Counted from the first letter of the stretch, positions 1 to 6,364 are shown. The stretch is DNA of 6,812 bases from an uncultured Oscillospiraceae bacterium (GCA_944385305.1 CALWWS010000181.1:1-6812), one strand, 5' to 3'. Notes: generated by a model from the sequence alone, not told the origin. Translations and numbers: made by a program.

Positions 1-237
1 GCCGCCGGAGCCGAAGGCGATAATCAGCAGCACAATGAATACCACCACAAACACCTTGGCAACCGTACTGTACTGGCGCTTGAGGTAGGCGTTTGCGCCC
101 TCGCGAATGGATGCAGCGATTTTCTGCATGCGTTCGGTGCCCTCCGAGAACTTGAGCACCTTGCGGCTCTGCGCCAGGGCGAAGAGCAGTGCGATGACCG
201 CGCCCACGAAGCCGAGCCAAAAGAGGTTTTCGAACAA
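1..237 (-). CDS. hppA: Membrane-bound ion-pumping pyrophosphatase, N-terminal fragment
   Basis: This is the first 79 codons of a membrane pyrophosphatase, which hydrolyses cytoplasmic PPi and pumps Na+ and/or H+ out of the cell; the rest lies beyond the left edge. The fragment shows a first membrane helix (about residues 3-22), a cytoplasmic stretch with the family pattern GTERMQKIAASIREGANAYL followed by KRQY, and a second helix (about 62-76). I chose a TTG start at 237-235 because AAAGGAG at 253-247 sits 9 bases upstream. An in-frame ATG at 303 would add 22 poorly hydrophobic residues and overlaps the likely -10 box, so it is less likely. The catalytic DXXXD motifs and the residue that sets K+ dependence are outside the window, so ion specificity cannot be read. 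Family assignment rests on the N-terminal pattern alone but is quite characteristic. Confidence 0.85.
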   Translation of the reverse strand, partial: MFENLFWLGFVGAVIALLFALAQSRKVLKFSEGTERMQKIAASIREGANAYLKRQYSTVAKVFVVVFIVLLIIAFGSGG

Positions 238-256
238 CTTTCCCAACTCCTTTGTT

Positions 257-283
257 TGGAAGCAAAATAAACTGATGCTTCCA
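257..283 (-). repeat. Inverted repeat in the predicted hppA leader
   Basis: TGGAAGCA (257-264) pairs with TGCTTCCA (276-283) around an 11-base A/T-rich loop. In the hppA mRNA this 8-bp stem would end 3 bases before the Shine-Dalgarno at 253-247. It could influence ribosome access or mRNA stability, but the stem is short and may be incidental. Confidence 0.35.
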
Positions 284-301
284 GATTTCACAGACAAGCT
301 C

Positions 302-331
302 ATTTTAGCGCATGGAGCGCGGGTTTTGCAA
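302..331 (-). promoter_or_regulatory. Predicted sigma-A-type promoter for hppA
   Basis: On the minus strand TTGCAA (331-326) is followed after 18 bases by TAAAAT (307-302), matching 4/6 and 5/6 of the consensus. Transcription would start near 295, leaving a leader of about 58 bases before the TTG start at 237. This supports hppA having its own promoter as well as possible read-through from trkH. It is a prediction from sequence only. Confidence 0.45.
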
Positions 332-348
332 GGTGAACTTGCAAAACC
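322..348. repeat. Perfect 11-bp inverted repeat overlapping the hppA -35 box
   Basis: GGTTTTGCAAG (322-332) and its exact reverse complement CTTGCAAAACC (338-348) flank a 5-base spacer. The arm proximal to hppA contains the predicted -35 hexamer. Neither strand has a T-run directly after the stem, so it is not a standard intrinsic terminator; an operator site or an RNA stem at the end of the trkH transcript are the alternatives. Confidence 0.6.
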
Positions 349-397
349 ACAGGAAAAAAACCGGAATTTTACGCTTTAAACAAATGTTAAATTTTAG

Positions 398-1855
398 CTA
401 TGAGCGTTTCCATGCACTTGTACTAAACAGTACAAGAATGGGTAGCACCTCCAGACGGCCGAGAATCATGCACAGGGAGAGCACAATTTTGGACAGGTGA
501 GAGAAGGCGGCATAGTTGCCCATGGGCCCCACCATCTCCAGGCCGGGGCCCACGTTGCCGATGCAGGAGACCACGGCGGTAAAGGTGGTGCCGAAGGAGA
601 AGTTGTCCAGGGCGACGATCAGGGTGCCTCCCAGGGTAATGGCGATGTAGGCGGCAAAGAAGATGAGCACGGAGCGCAGGGCGGGCTCCTCTACCACCCG
701 GCCGTCCAGCTTGACTACGTTCACCACCCTGGGGTGGACCACCTGGCGGATCTCCCGGCGGATGCACTTGCACAGCAGCAGCACCCGGGAGCACTTGATG
801 GCGCCGCCGGTGGACCCGGCACAGGCCCCCACAAACATGAGCAGCACCAGCAGCACCCGGGAGAACTCAGGCCACAGGTTAAAGTCGGTGCTGGCAAAGC
901 CGGTGGTGGAGATGATGGAGGCCACCTGGAAGGCAGCGTGGCGCACCGACTCCCCGGGGGTGGCGTACATGTGGGCGATATTGATGGCAATGAGAACAAT
1001 GGAGACGGCCACCAGGCCCAGGAAAAAGCGCAGCTCATCGCTCTTGAGGACCTGGCGCACCTTGCCGCACAGCAGCAGGAAGTAGAGGGCGAAGTTCACC
1101 GAGAAGAGGAGCATGAACACGGTGATGATGATCTCGATGGCCGGGCTCTGGTAGGCGGCCACCGACAGATTGCGGGTAGAGAAGCCGCCGGTGCCGGCGG
1201 TGGCAAAGGCGTGTACAATGCTGTCATACCAGGGCATGCCCGCCAGCTTCAGGCAAACGACCTGGGTGGCGGTGAGCACGCAGTAGATGCCATAGAGGAT
1301 CTTGGAGGACTGGCTGGTCTTGGGCACCAGCTTGGATACCACGGGGCCAGGGCTCTCCGCCTTCATCAGGTGGAGGGTGCGCCCGCCCAGCCCGGGCAGC
1401 AGGGCGATGGTGAGGATGAGCACTCCCATGCCGCCCAGCCAGTGGACAAAGGAGCGCCAGAACAAAATCCCGCGGGGCAGGGGCTCGATGGCGGTGAGAA
1501 TGGAGGCGCCGGTGGTGGTAAAGCCGGACACCGACTCAAAAAAGCAGTCCACATAGGAGGTGAACAGACCCAGCTCGGGGTACATCCGGCCGCAGAAGAA
1601 GAAGGGCAGGGCCCCGAAGGCGCCCACCAGAAGCCAGATGAGGGCCACGGCGAAGAAGCCCTCCCGGGGAAAGAAGTGGTCGTTGCTGCGGATGCGGGAG
1701 AGCAAAAGACCCACCACTCCGGTCAGGCCGATGGACAGCAGAAAGGGGAGGGGGCTCTCCCCGTAGAGGAGGCTTACCGCCATGGGGATGAGCATGGCCG
1801 CCGCAGCCACCAGCAGCACCTTGCCTGTCAGCTTGAAGACCAGTCTGAAATTCAT
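398..1855 (-). CDS. trkH: Trk-type potassium uptake channel subunit TrkH
   Basis: This 485-residue, highly hydrophobic protein is the membrane pore of a Trk/Ktr K+ uptake system, at the normal length for TrkH. It has the fourfold pore-loop architecture with a filter glycine in each repeat: SGFTTTGAS (residues 110-118), ATAGTGGFS (218-226), SIISTTGFAS (313-322) and CIGNVGPGL (431-439). A glycine-rich stretch GACAGSTGGAIKCSR (343-357) matches the intramembrane gating loop of TrkH. The ATG at 1855 overlaps the stop codon of trkA in an ATGA, so translation is probably coupled; the only upstream purine run is a G-stretch inside trkA. The C-terminus is GRLEVLPILVLFS, typical of the family. The partner for nucleotide-dependent gating is TrkA, encoded just upstream. 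No clear intrinsic terminator follows, so some read-through into hppA is possible. Confidence 0.95.
   Translation of the reverse strand: MNFRLVFKLTGKVLLVAAAAMLIPMAVSLLYGESPLPFLLSIGLTGVVGLLLSRIRSNDHFFPREGFFAVALIWLLVGAFGALPFFFCGRMYPELGLFTSYVDCFFESVSGFTTTGASILTAIEPLPRGILFWRSFVHWLGGMGVLILTIALLPGLGGRTLHLMKAESPGPVVSKLVPKTSQSSKILYGIYCVLTATQVVCLKLAGMPWYDSIVHAFATAGTGGFSTRNLSVAAYQSPAIEIIITVFMLLFSVNFALYFLLLCGKVRQVLKSDELRFFLGLVAVSIVLIAINIAHMYATPGESVRHAAFQVASIISTTGFASTDFNLWPEFSRVLLVLLMFVGACAGSTGGAIKCSRVLLLCKCIRREIRQVVHPRVVNVVKLDGRVVEEPALRSVLIFFAAYIAITLGGTLIVALDNFSFGTTFTAVVSCIGNVGPGLEMVGPMGNYAAFSHLSKIVLSLCMILGRLEVLPILVLFSTSAWKRS
417..436. repeat. 8-bp perfect inverted repeat at the 3' end of trkH
   Basis: CTTGTACT (417-424) and AGTACAAG (429-436) form an 8-bp stem with a 4-base loop inside the last coding codons of trkH. 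No T-run follows on the minus strand, so termination by this stem alone is unlikely. It may help stabilise the 3' end of the trkAH transcript, or be chance. Confidence 0.35.
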
Positions 1856-3240
1856 GACCGGGCCCCCATATCCAGCAGAGACTCGTCGTAGATATCGTTG
1901 ATATCCAGAATATGCTGGTTGCGGGAGACGATGATCACCGTATCCCCGTTTTGGATGGAGGAGGAGCCGTCGGGGATGATAATCCGGCTCTGGTGTACCA
2001 GCACGGCCACCAGAATCCCCCGCTTGAGCCGCAGATCCTTCAGCGCCACGCCCAGATGGCGGGTGGTCTCGTTGGCCACAAACTCCATGGCCTCGGCGCT
2101 GCCGTTGGCGATCTTATACAGGGCGTTCATCACGCTGCCCTTGGAGTTTTTGATACCCCGCACCACCTGGAGGATCTGGTTGGCGGTGATGAGCTTGGGG
2201 GAGATGACGCTGTCCAGCCCCACCGCCTGGGCGATACCCACATAGTTCTGACGGTTGGACTTGACGATGACCTTGCTCAGACCCTGCTGCATGGCATACA
2301 GGGAAATAATGAGATTGTCCTCATCCCGGTCGGTGAGGGCGATAAAGGCGTCGGCATTGGCGATGTTCTCCGACTCCAGCAGCTCCTCGTCGGTGCCGTC
2401 CCCGCAGATGACCGTGGTGCGGGGGAGCACCTCGCTGAGGTGGCGGCAGCGCTCCATCTGCTTTTCCACGATCTTTACCCGCATGCCCAGGTTCTCCAGG
2501 ATTGCGGCGAGATAGTGGGTAATGCGCCCGCCGCCCACCAGAAATACGTCCTTAATCTTGGGGGCGTAGCGGCCCAGCATTTTGAAAAAGGCGTTGAGGC
2601 CCACAGGCTGGCCGATGATGTAGAGCCGATCGCCCACCTGGGGGACAAAGGAGCCGTCGGGGATGATGACCTCACCCTCCCGCTCGGCGGCGCAAAACAG
2701 CATGGGCAGCTCCTGCAGCCGGTGGGCCTGGGCGGAGAGCGGATGGCCCACAAGGAAATCGTCCTCCTGCACCCGGAAGCTGATGAGCTCCACCCGGCCG
2801 CGGTAAAAGGTCTCGATGTTGGCGGCGGGGGGGAAGCGGAGCAGCCGGGCGATCTCCACCGCGGTGGCGTTCTCCGGGTTAATCACCAGGTCGATGCCCA
2901 GCTCCTTTTTCAGGGTGGACAGCTCCAGCGCATACTCTACATTGCGTACCCGGGCGATGGTATACTTGGCCCCCAGGCGCTTGGCGGTGAGGCAGCAGAC
3001 CATGTTCACCTCGTCCATGCTGGTGGCTGCGATGATCACATCCGCCGTATCCACCCCCGACTCCCGCAGGGCGCTGATAGAGGCGCCGTTTCCCTTGACG
3101 CACATTACGTCCAGTGCCTCCGAGGCCCGCTTGAGGGCGTCGTCGTTGGTATCAATGACAGTGATGTCGTGCTTCTCCTGGGAGAGGTGTTCGGCCAGGG
3201 TGAAGCCCACCTTGCCATCGCCCACGATAATGATTTTCAA
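1852..3240 (-). CDS. trkA: Trk system potassium uptake protein TrkA (NAD-binding regulator)
   Basis: TrkA is the cytoplasmic subunit that binds NAD(H) or other nucleotides and gates TrkH. The 462 residues show the duplicated layout of full-length TrkA: RCK-N 1 (about 1-120) with GDGKVG at 7-12 and acidic D30 ending the second strand (ITVID); RCK-C 1 (about 140-222); RCK-N 2 (about 230-350) with VGGGRIT at 235-241 and E259; and RCK-C 2 (about 375-455). The second nucleotide motif has Thr in place of the usual last Gly, so the second site may bind differently. The start is TTG at 3240, supported by AAAGGA at 3255-3250 with 9-base spacing; the ATG at 3250-3248 is out of frame. trkH follows with a 4-base overlap, so the two are one operon. 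Confidence 0.95.
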   Translation of the reverse strand: MKIIIVGDGKVGFTLAEHLSQEKHDITVIDTNDDALKRASEALDVMCVKGNGASISALRESGVDTADVIIAATSMDEVNMVCCLTAKRLGAKYTIARVRNVEYALELSTLKKELGIDLVINPENATAVEIARLLRFPPAANIETFYRGRVELISFRVQEDDFLVGHPLSAQAHRLQELPMLFCAAEREGEVIIPDGSFVPQVGDRLYIIGQPVGLNAFFKMLGRYAPKIKDVFLVGGGRITHYLAAILENLGMRVKIVEKQMERCRHLSEVLPRTTVICGDGTDEELLESENIANADAFIALTDRDEDNLIISLYAMQQGLSKVIVKSNRQNYVGIAQAVGLDSVISPKLITANQILQVVRGIKNSKGSVMNALYKIANGSAEAMEFVANETTRHLGVALKDLRLKRGILVAVLVHQSRIIIPDGSSSIQNGDTVIIVSRNQHILDINDIYDESLLDMGARS

Positions 3241-3255
3241 ACCAATTCATCCTTT
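3238..3255 (-). promoter_or_regulatory. Ribosome binding site and TTG start of trkA
   Basis: AAAGGA (3255-3250) lies 9 bases before TTG (3240-3238). The following codons read MKIIIVGDGKVG, exactly where the RCK nucleotide-binding fold should begin, so the TTG start is well supported. Confidence 0.7.
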
Positions 3256-3295
3256 CGGAACGGCCCCCGCCGCCCCACACACGTCTACAGCCCAT

Positions 3296-3324
3296 ATCTT
3301 ACCCCAAACTTCTTCCAAATGCAA
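3296..3324 (-). promoter_or_regulatory. Predicted promoter of the trkAH operon
   Basis: On the minus strand TTGCAT (3324-3319) and TAAGAT (3301-3296) are separated by 17 bases. The match is 3/6 and 4/6, so it is weak, but spacing is ideal and it lies between the upstream gene's terminator and the trkA start. The predicted leader is about 50 bases, too short for a cyclic-di-AMP riboswitch of the ydaO type. Confidence 0.4.
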
Positions 3325-3349
3325 CCGCCGGAATGCATTTTCATAAAAG

Positions 3350-3377
3350 AAGCCCCCCGGAGGAAACCGGGGGGCTT
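3350..3377 (-). terminator. Strong intrinsic terminator after the unknown-function gene
   Basis: An 11-bp stem, with core GCCCCCCGG (3352-3360) pairing CCGGGGGGC (3367-3375) plus two flanking A-T pairs, has a 6-base loop. On the minus strand the stem runs directly into TTCTTTTAT. It begins 8 bases past the stop codon of the gene at 3386-4084 and insulates trkAH from it. On the plus strand only TTT follows. Confidence 0.9.
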
Positions 3378-3385
3378 TGGCAGGC

Positions 3386-4084
3386 TTAAATGGTCCACTG
3401 GCTGTGGATGAGGCCCACCAGGTACCACTGGTTGTTATACGCCTCAAAGACCACCTTCAGGGAGCACCAGTCGTACCCCTCCATCTGGGGGTCCAGGCCG
3501 GGAAAATGGTACTCCACAAAGCGGCCGTCGGGGAAAGCGGCGGCCACATTTTCCAGGGCGTTGCCCAAGAGGTGAATGGTATCCACCCCGATCTGGGGGG
3601 CCTGGGTGTAGTCGGCGTTGAATACATAACTGGAAATGTACTCCTCTCCAGTCATGCGGATGGGGTCCCCCTTGCCGTCAATTACGCCCCAGGTATAGAC
3701 AGTGGTATCCTCTCCCAGACCGGCCAGCTGCTGGGGAGTGAAGACCAGGTCGTATTCCCGGGTGACGGTGGAGTAAGGGGTAAAAGTCACCCCCGCTGTG
3801 GGATGTGTCAGCTGGGCCAGAGCGGCATAGTCCCGATCCCGCAGAGCCAGAAGCACCTGCCCACCCCGCTCCAGCAGGGGCAGATTATCCTGGGTGTCCA
3901 GCGCCTGGACGGTGGGGGAGGGGAGCGGGGTGGACGGCATGAGCGCAGATATGGCGGTGTTGGCCGGGGTGTCTGAATTGCGGCTGAGCTGGCCGGCTCC
4001 AAAGAGCAGGCTATGGCCGCCGGCAAAACCCAGAACCAGTCCCACAAGCAGGGCGGCTGCACACAACAGCACGGTCTTTTTCAA
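3386..4084 (-). CDS. Membrane-anchored or secreted protein of unknown function
   Basis: I do not recognise a named function. The 232-residue product begins MKKTVLLCAA and has one hydrophobic segment (about 4-31) that acts as a signal peptide or N-terminal anchor. C8 is not in a proper lipobox. A Ser/Thr/Pro-rich linker (about 34-60) follows, then a globular domain (about 68-232) with no membrane segment. The domain is rich in aromatic residues and ends with FVEYHFPGLDP (189-199), EGYDW (202-206) and WYLVGLIHSQWTI (220-232). This C-terminal pattern resembles uncharacterised extracytoplasmic proteins I recall from Bacilli and Clostridia, so it is probably a conserved family. Start is TTG at 4084, with GGGAG at 4097-4093 and 8-base spacing. 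It is monocistronic: its own terminator follows and udp diverges upstream. Confidence 0.8.
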   Translation of the reverse strand: MKKTVLLCAAALLVGLVLGFAGGHSLLFGAGQLSRNSDTPANTAISALMPSTPLPSPTVQALDTQDNLPLLERGGQVLLALRDRDYAALAQLTHPTAGVTFTPYSTVTREYDLVFTPQQLAGLGEDTTVYTWGVIDGKGDPIRMTGEEYISSYVFNADYTQAPQIGVDTIHLLGNALENVAAAFPDGRFVEYHFPGLDPQMEGYDWCSLKVVFEAYNNQWYLVGLIHSQWTI

Positions 4085-4120
4085 TGGGATAACTCCCTTC
4101 AGGCAGATTCAAGACAACTC

Positions 4121-4149
4121 ATTTTAAAAGAAGCAGGTGAAAAAAGCAA
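4121..4149 (-). promoter_or_regulatory. Predicted promoter of the unknown-function gene
   Basis: On the minus strand TTGCTT (4149-4144) and TAAAAT (4126-4121) are 17 bases apart, matching 3/6 and 5/6 of the consensus. The start of transcription would be near 4114, giving a 30-base leader. The -35 match is weak. Confidence 0.4.
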
Positions 4150-4160
4150 CAACAAAAGGT

Positions 4161-4184
4161 TACAAAGCGGCGGGAAGCTTTGTA
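4161..4184. repeat. 8-bp inverted repeat between divergent promoters, candidate operator
   Basis: TACAAAGC (4161-4168) and GCTTTGTA (4177-4184) are exact reverse complements around an 8-base GC-rich spacer. The repeat ends 4 bases before the predicted udp -35 box and begins 11 bases beyond the -35 box of the divergent gene. The arrangement suits a dimeric regulator, but no regulator gene is in the window. Confidence 0.45.
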
Positions 4185-4188
4185 CATC

Positions 4189-4217
4189 TTGCAAATTTTG
4201 GGGTAAGGGGCTATACT
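4189..4217 (+). promoter_or_regulatory. Predicted promoter of udp
   Basis: TTGCAA (4189-4194) and TATACT (4212-4217) are separated by exactly 17 bases, matching 4/6 and 5/6 of the sigma-A consensus. Transcription would begin near 4224, about 26 bases ahead of the start codon and just before AGGAGG (4236-4241). Confidence 0.65.
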
Positions 4218-4249
4218 CTTAACTATCAGCAAAGCAGGAGGCGAGGCGA

Positions 4250-5023
4250 ATGCGCCAGCGGGAGAGACAGTTTCATATCCAGTGCGCCCCGGGGGATGTG
4301 GGGCGCTACTGCATTTTGCCCGGCGACCCGGGGCGGTGTGAGGCCATTGCCGCCCACTTTGACCAGCCTGTGAAGGTGGGCGGCAATCGGGAGTTTACCA
4401 CCTGGACGGGGAGTCTGCTGGGGGAGAAGGTCAGCGTGTGCTCCACCGGCATCGGCGGCCCCTCCGCCGTCATTGCCATGGAGGAGCTGCACAACATCGG
4501 GGCGGACACCTTTGTGCGGGTGGGCACCTGCGGTGGGATTGCCCTGCCGGTGAAGAGCGACGACGTGGTCATCGCCACCGGCGCGGTGCGCCATGAGGGC
4601 ACCTCACGGGAGTACGCCCCCATTGAGTACCCCGCTGTGGCCGACTTCCAGGTGCAGCAGGCCCTGGTTGACGCCGCCCGGCAGCTGGGCAAACCGTGGC
4701 ACGCCGGGGTGGTGCAGTGCAAGGACTCCTTCTACGGCCAGCACGACCCGGGGCGTATGCCCGTCTCCTACGAGCTGGAGCACAAGTGGCAGGCCTGGAA
4801 GCGGCTGGGGGTGCTGGCCTCCGAGATGGAGTCGGCCGCCCTGTTCTGCTGCGCCGCCGCCCTGGGGGTGCGGTGCGGGTCCTGCTTCCACGTGATCTGG
4901 AACCAGGAGCGGGAGGGAGCTGGCCTGGACCAGGCGGAGAGCCACGATCTGACCGCCGCCATCCAGGTGGGAGTGGAGGCCCTCAAGCTGCTCATCGCCC
5001 GGGACAGGGAAGCGGCGCAGTAG
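4250..5023 (+). CDS. udp: Uridine phosphorylase
   Basis: This cytoplasmic salvage enzyme cleaves uridine with phosphate to uracil and ribose-1-phosphate. The 257 residues match the length of NP-I nucleoside phosphorylases and follow the uridine phosphorylase pattern throughout: phosphate-site PGDPGR (24-29), REFTTW (47-52), [10 protein letters not shown] (64-73), FVRVGTCGG (88-96) with R90, EYPAVADF (126-133), and ribose-site SEMESAALF (191-199). Base specificity in E. coli Udp comes from a Gln and an Arg in an insertion after DTFY; here [11 protein letters not shown] offers Q164 and R169, the form I associate with Firmicute uridine phosphorylases. This favours uridine over purine nucleosides, though purine activity cannot be excluded. 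The ATG is set by AGGAGG at 4236-4241 with 8-base spacing. No terminator follows, so transcription may continue into the malic enzyme gene. Confidence 0.93.
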   Translation: MRQRERQFHIQCAPGDVGRYCILPGDPGRCEAIAAHFDQPVKVGGNREFTTWTGSLLGEKVSVCSTGIGGPSAVIAMEELHNIGADTFVRVGTCGGIALPVKSDDVVIATGAVRHEGTSREYAPIEYPAVADFQVQQALVDAARQLGKPWHAGVVQCKDSFYGQHDPGRMPVSYELEHKWQAWKRLGVLASEMESAALFCCAAALGVRCGSCFHVIWNQEREGAGLDQAESHDLTAAIQVGVEALKLLIARDREAAQ

Positions 5024-5072
5024 AGAAGCGGAGCAGAACGTCAAAAATTTGGGGCGGCAGGTTAAAAAAAGA

Positions 5073-5101
5073 TCGCCACAGCCCCCGGCGTGTGCTATAA
5101 T
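5073..5101 (+). promoter_or_regulatory. Predicted promoter of the malic enzyme gene
   Basis: A perfect -10 box TATAAT (5096-5101) lies 17 bases after TCGCCA (5073-5078), a 4/6 match to the -35 consensus. Transcription would start near 5108. That places it after the upstream in-frame TTG at 5049 and supports translation beginning at 5139. Confidence 0.65.
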
Positions 5102-5122
5102 CCTGGGTGAAACTGAAAAAAC

Positions 5123-5141
5123 AAGGAGCGTGAAGCCTGTG
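5123..5141 (+). promoter_or_regulatory. Ribosome binding site and GTG start of the malic enzyme gene
   Basis: AAGGAG (5123-5128) is 10 bases ahead of GTG (5139-5141). Another in-frame GTG at 5130 is only 1 base from the site, too close, and the in-frame TTG at 5049 is upstream of the promoter and lacks a Shine-Dalgarno site. Confidence 0.7.
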
Positions 5142-6317
5142 ACCCCCATTGCACAAGAGAGCTTGAACTTCCACTATGAAAAGCGGGGCAAGCTGGAGGT
5201 AATTTCCACTGTATCGGTAAAGAACAGCCACGACCTGTCGGTGGCCTACACCCCCGGTGTGGCCCAGCCCTGCCTGGAGATTCAGAAGGACCCCAGCAAG
5301 TCCTATGAGCTGACCCGCCGGTGGAACCTGTGCCTGGTGGTAACTGACGGCACCGCCGTGCTGGGCCTGGGGGACATCGGGCCGGAGGCGGGTATGCCGG
5401 TGATGGAGGGCAAGTGTGTGCTCTTCAAGGAGTTCGGCGGGGTAGACGCCTTCCCTCTGTGTGTGCGCAGCAAGGACGTGGACGAGATTGTGCGCACCAT
5501 TTCCCTTATTTCCGGATCTTTCGGCGGCATTAATCTGGAGGATATCTCCGCCCCCCGCTGCTTTGAGATTGAGCGCAAGCTCAAGGCCTGCTGCGATATC
5601 CCCGTGTTCCACGACGATCAGCACGGCACCGCTGTCATTGCCCTGGCGGGCCTGACCAACGCCCTGAAGGTGGTGGGCAAGCGGAAGGAGAATGTGCGGG
5701 TGGTTATCAACGGCGCCGGCGCGGCGGGAGTTTCCGTGTGCCATCTGCTGCTGGCCGCCGGCTTTGCTGATATCACCCTGTGCGACCGCACCGGGATCAT
5801 CTACCAGGGCCGCATCCAGGGGATGAACGCCTACAAGGAGCAGATTGCCCAGGTGACCAACCGGGAGGGGCGCAAGGGCAGTCTGGCCGACGCCCTGGTG
5901 GGGGCCGACATCTTCCTGGGCTTCTCCACGCCCGGCCTGGTGACCACCGACATGGTGCGCACCATGAACCGGGACGCTATTATTTTCGCCTGCGCCAACC
6001 CCACCCCGGAGATCTTCCCCGATGAGGCCCGGGCCGGCGGGGCGGCGGTGATCGCCACCGGCCGCAGCGACTTCCCCAACCAGATCAACAACGTGCTGGT
6101 ATTCCCCGGCGTGTTCCGGGGCACCTTTGACGTGCGGGCCAGCGACATTAACGACACAATGAAGGTGGCGGCGGCCCAGGCTCTGGCCTCCCTTATCGGG
6201 CCGGAGGAGCTGTGCGCCGACTACATTATCCCGGCCCCCTTTGACCCCCGGGTGGGCAAGGCGGTGGCCCAGGCGGTGGCCCAGGCCGCCCGTGATTCCG
6301 GCGTGGCCCGGATCTGA
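5139..6317 (+). CDS. Malic enzyme (malate dehydrogenase, oxaloacetate-decarboxylating), short bacterial type
   Basis: The enzyme oxidatively decarboxylates malate to pyruvate and CO2 with NAD(P)+ and a divalent metal, in the cytoplasm. From the GTG start it is 392 residues, the usual size of the short form without a phosphotransacetylase-like tail. Catalytic residues are present: Y37 in SVAYTPGVA, K92 in MEGKCVLFKEFGG, and metal ligands E134-D135 (INLEDISAPRCFEIE) and D160 (FHDDQHGTA). The Rossmann motif NGAGAAG is at 191-197, with D216 at the end of the next strand, which leans towards NAD+ but does not prove it. ANPTPEIFPDEA (286-297) and TGRSDFPNQINNVLVFPG (307-324) are family signatures. 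It has its own promoter, lies 115 bases after udp, and ends at a palindromic terminator. I leave the symbol blank because cofactor choice is uncertain. Confidence 0.95.
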   Translation: MTPIAQESLNFHYEKRGKLEVISTVSVKNSHDLSVAYTPGVAQPCLEIQKDPSKSYELTRRWNLCLVVTDGTAVLGLGDIGPEAGMPVMEGKCVLFKEFGGVDAFPLCVRSKDVDEIVRTISLISGSFGGINLEDISAPRCFEIERKLKACCDIPVFHDDQHGTAVIALAGLTNALKVVGKRKENVRVVINGAGAAGVSVCHLLLAAGFADITLCDRTGIIYQGRIQGMNAYKEQIAQVTNREGRKGSLADALVGADIFLGFSTPGLVTTDMVRTMNRDAIIFACANPTPEIFPDEARAGGAAVIATGRSDFPNQINNVLVFPGVFRGTFDVRASDINDTMKVAAAQALASLIGPEELCADYIIPAPFDPRVGKAVAQAVAQAARDSGVARI

Positions 6318-6330
6318 GTACTCCATATGA

Positions 6331-6364
6331 AAAAGGAGAGAGGACAGCTGTCCTCTCTCCTTTT
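6331..6364. terminator. Bidirectional terminator, perfect 34-bp palindrome
   Basis: Two exact 17-base arms, AAAAGGAGAGAGGACAG (6331-6347) and its reverse complement (6348-6364), meet with no spacer. Transcripts from the left end in CTCTCCTTTTAT, and transcripts from the right end in CTCTCCTTTTTCAT, so it can terminate both the malic enzyme gene and the convergent dehydrogenase gene. It begins 14 bases past the malic enzyme stop and lies 32 bases from the dehydrogenase stop. Confidence 0.9.

Noticed and set aside
338..345. CTTGCAAA shared with 4188-4195, as a possible common regulator site for hppA and udp
   Set aside because: Eight bases containing the TTGCAA -35-like hexamer are expected to recur, and the surrounding inverted repeats differ in sequence.
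107..379. A 90-codon plus-strand frame opposite hppA
   Set aside because: The minus strand carries recognisable membrane pyrophosphatase sequence. The plus-strand product has no motif and runs through the palindrome at 322-348.
497..1891. A 464-codon open frame on the plus strand opposite trkH
   Set aside because: Its product is low-complexity and rich in Gly, His, Gln and Glu. This is what the antisense of a GC-biased membrane-protein gene gives. It has no family resemblance.
3241..3350. Possible riboswitch, such as a c-di-AMP element, ahead of trkA
   Set aside because: The predicted leader is only about 50 bases, and the one strong hairpin belongs to the terminator of the preceding gene. 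No riboswitch core could be recognised.
1912..3411. A 499-codon open frame on the plus strand opposite trkA
   Set aside because: It is another antisense shadow of a GC-rich gene. It crosses the trkA promoter and the terminator at 3350-3377, and shows no domain or coherent hydrophobic pattern.
4992..6326. A 444-codon open frame on the minus strand opposite the malic enzyme gene
   Set aside because: Composition is Gly/His/Val-rich without motifs, and the sense strand has a complete, clearly conserved enzyme.
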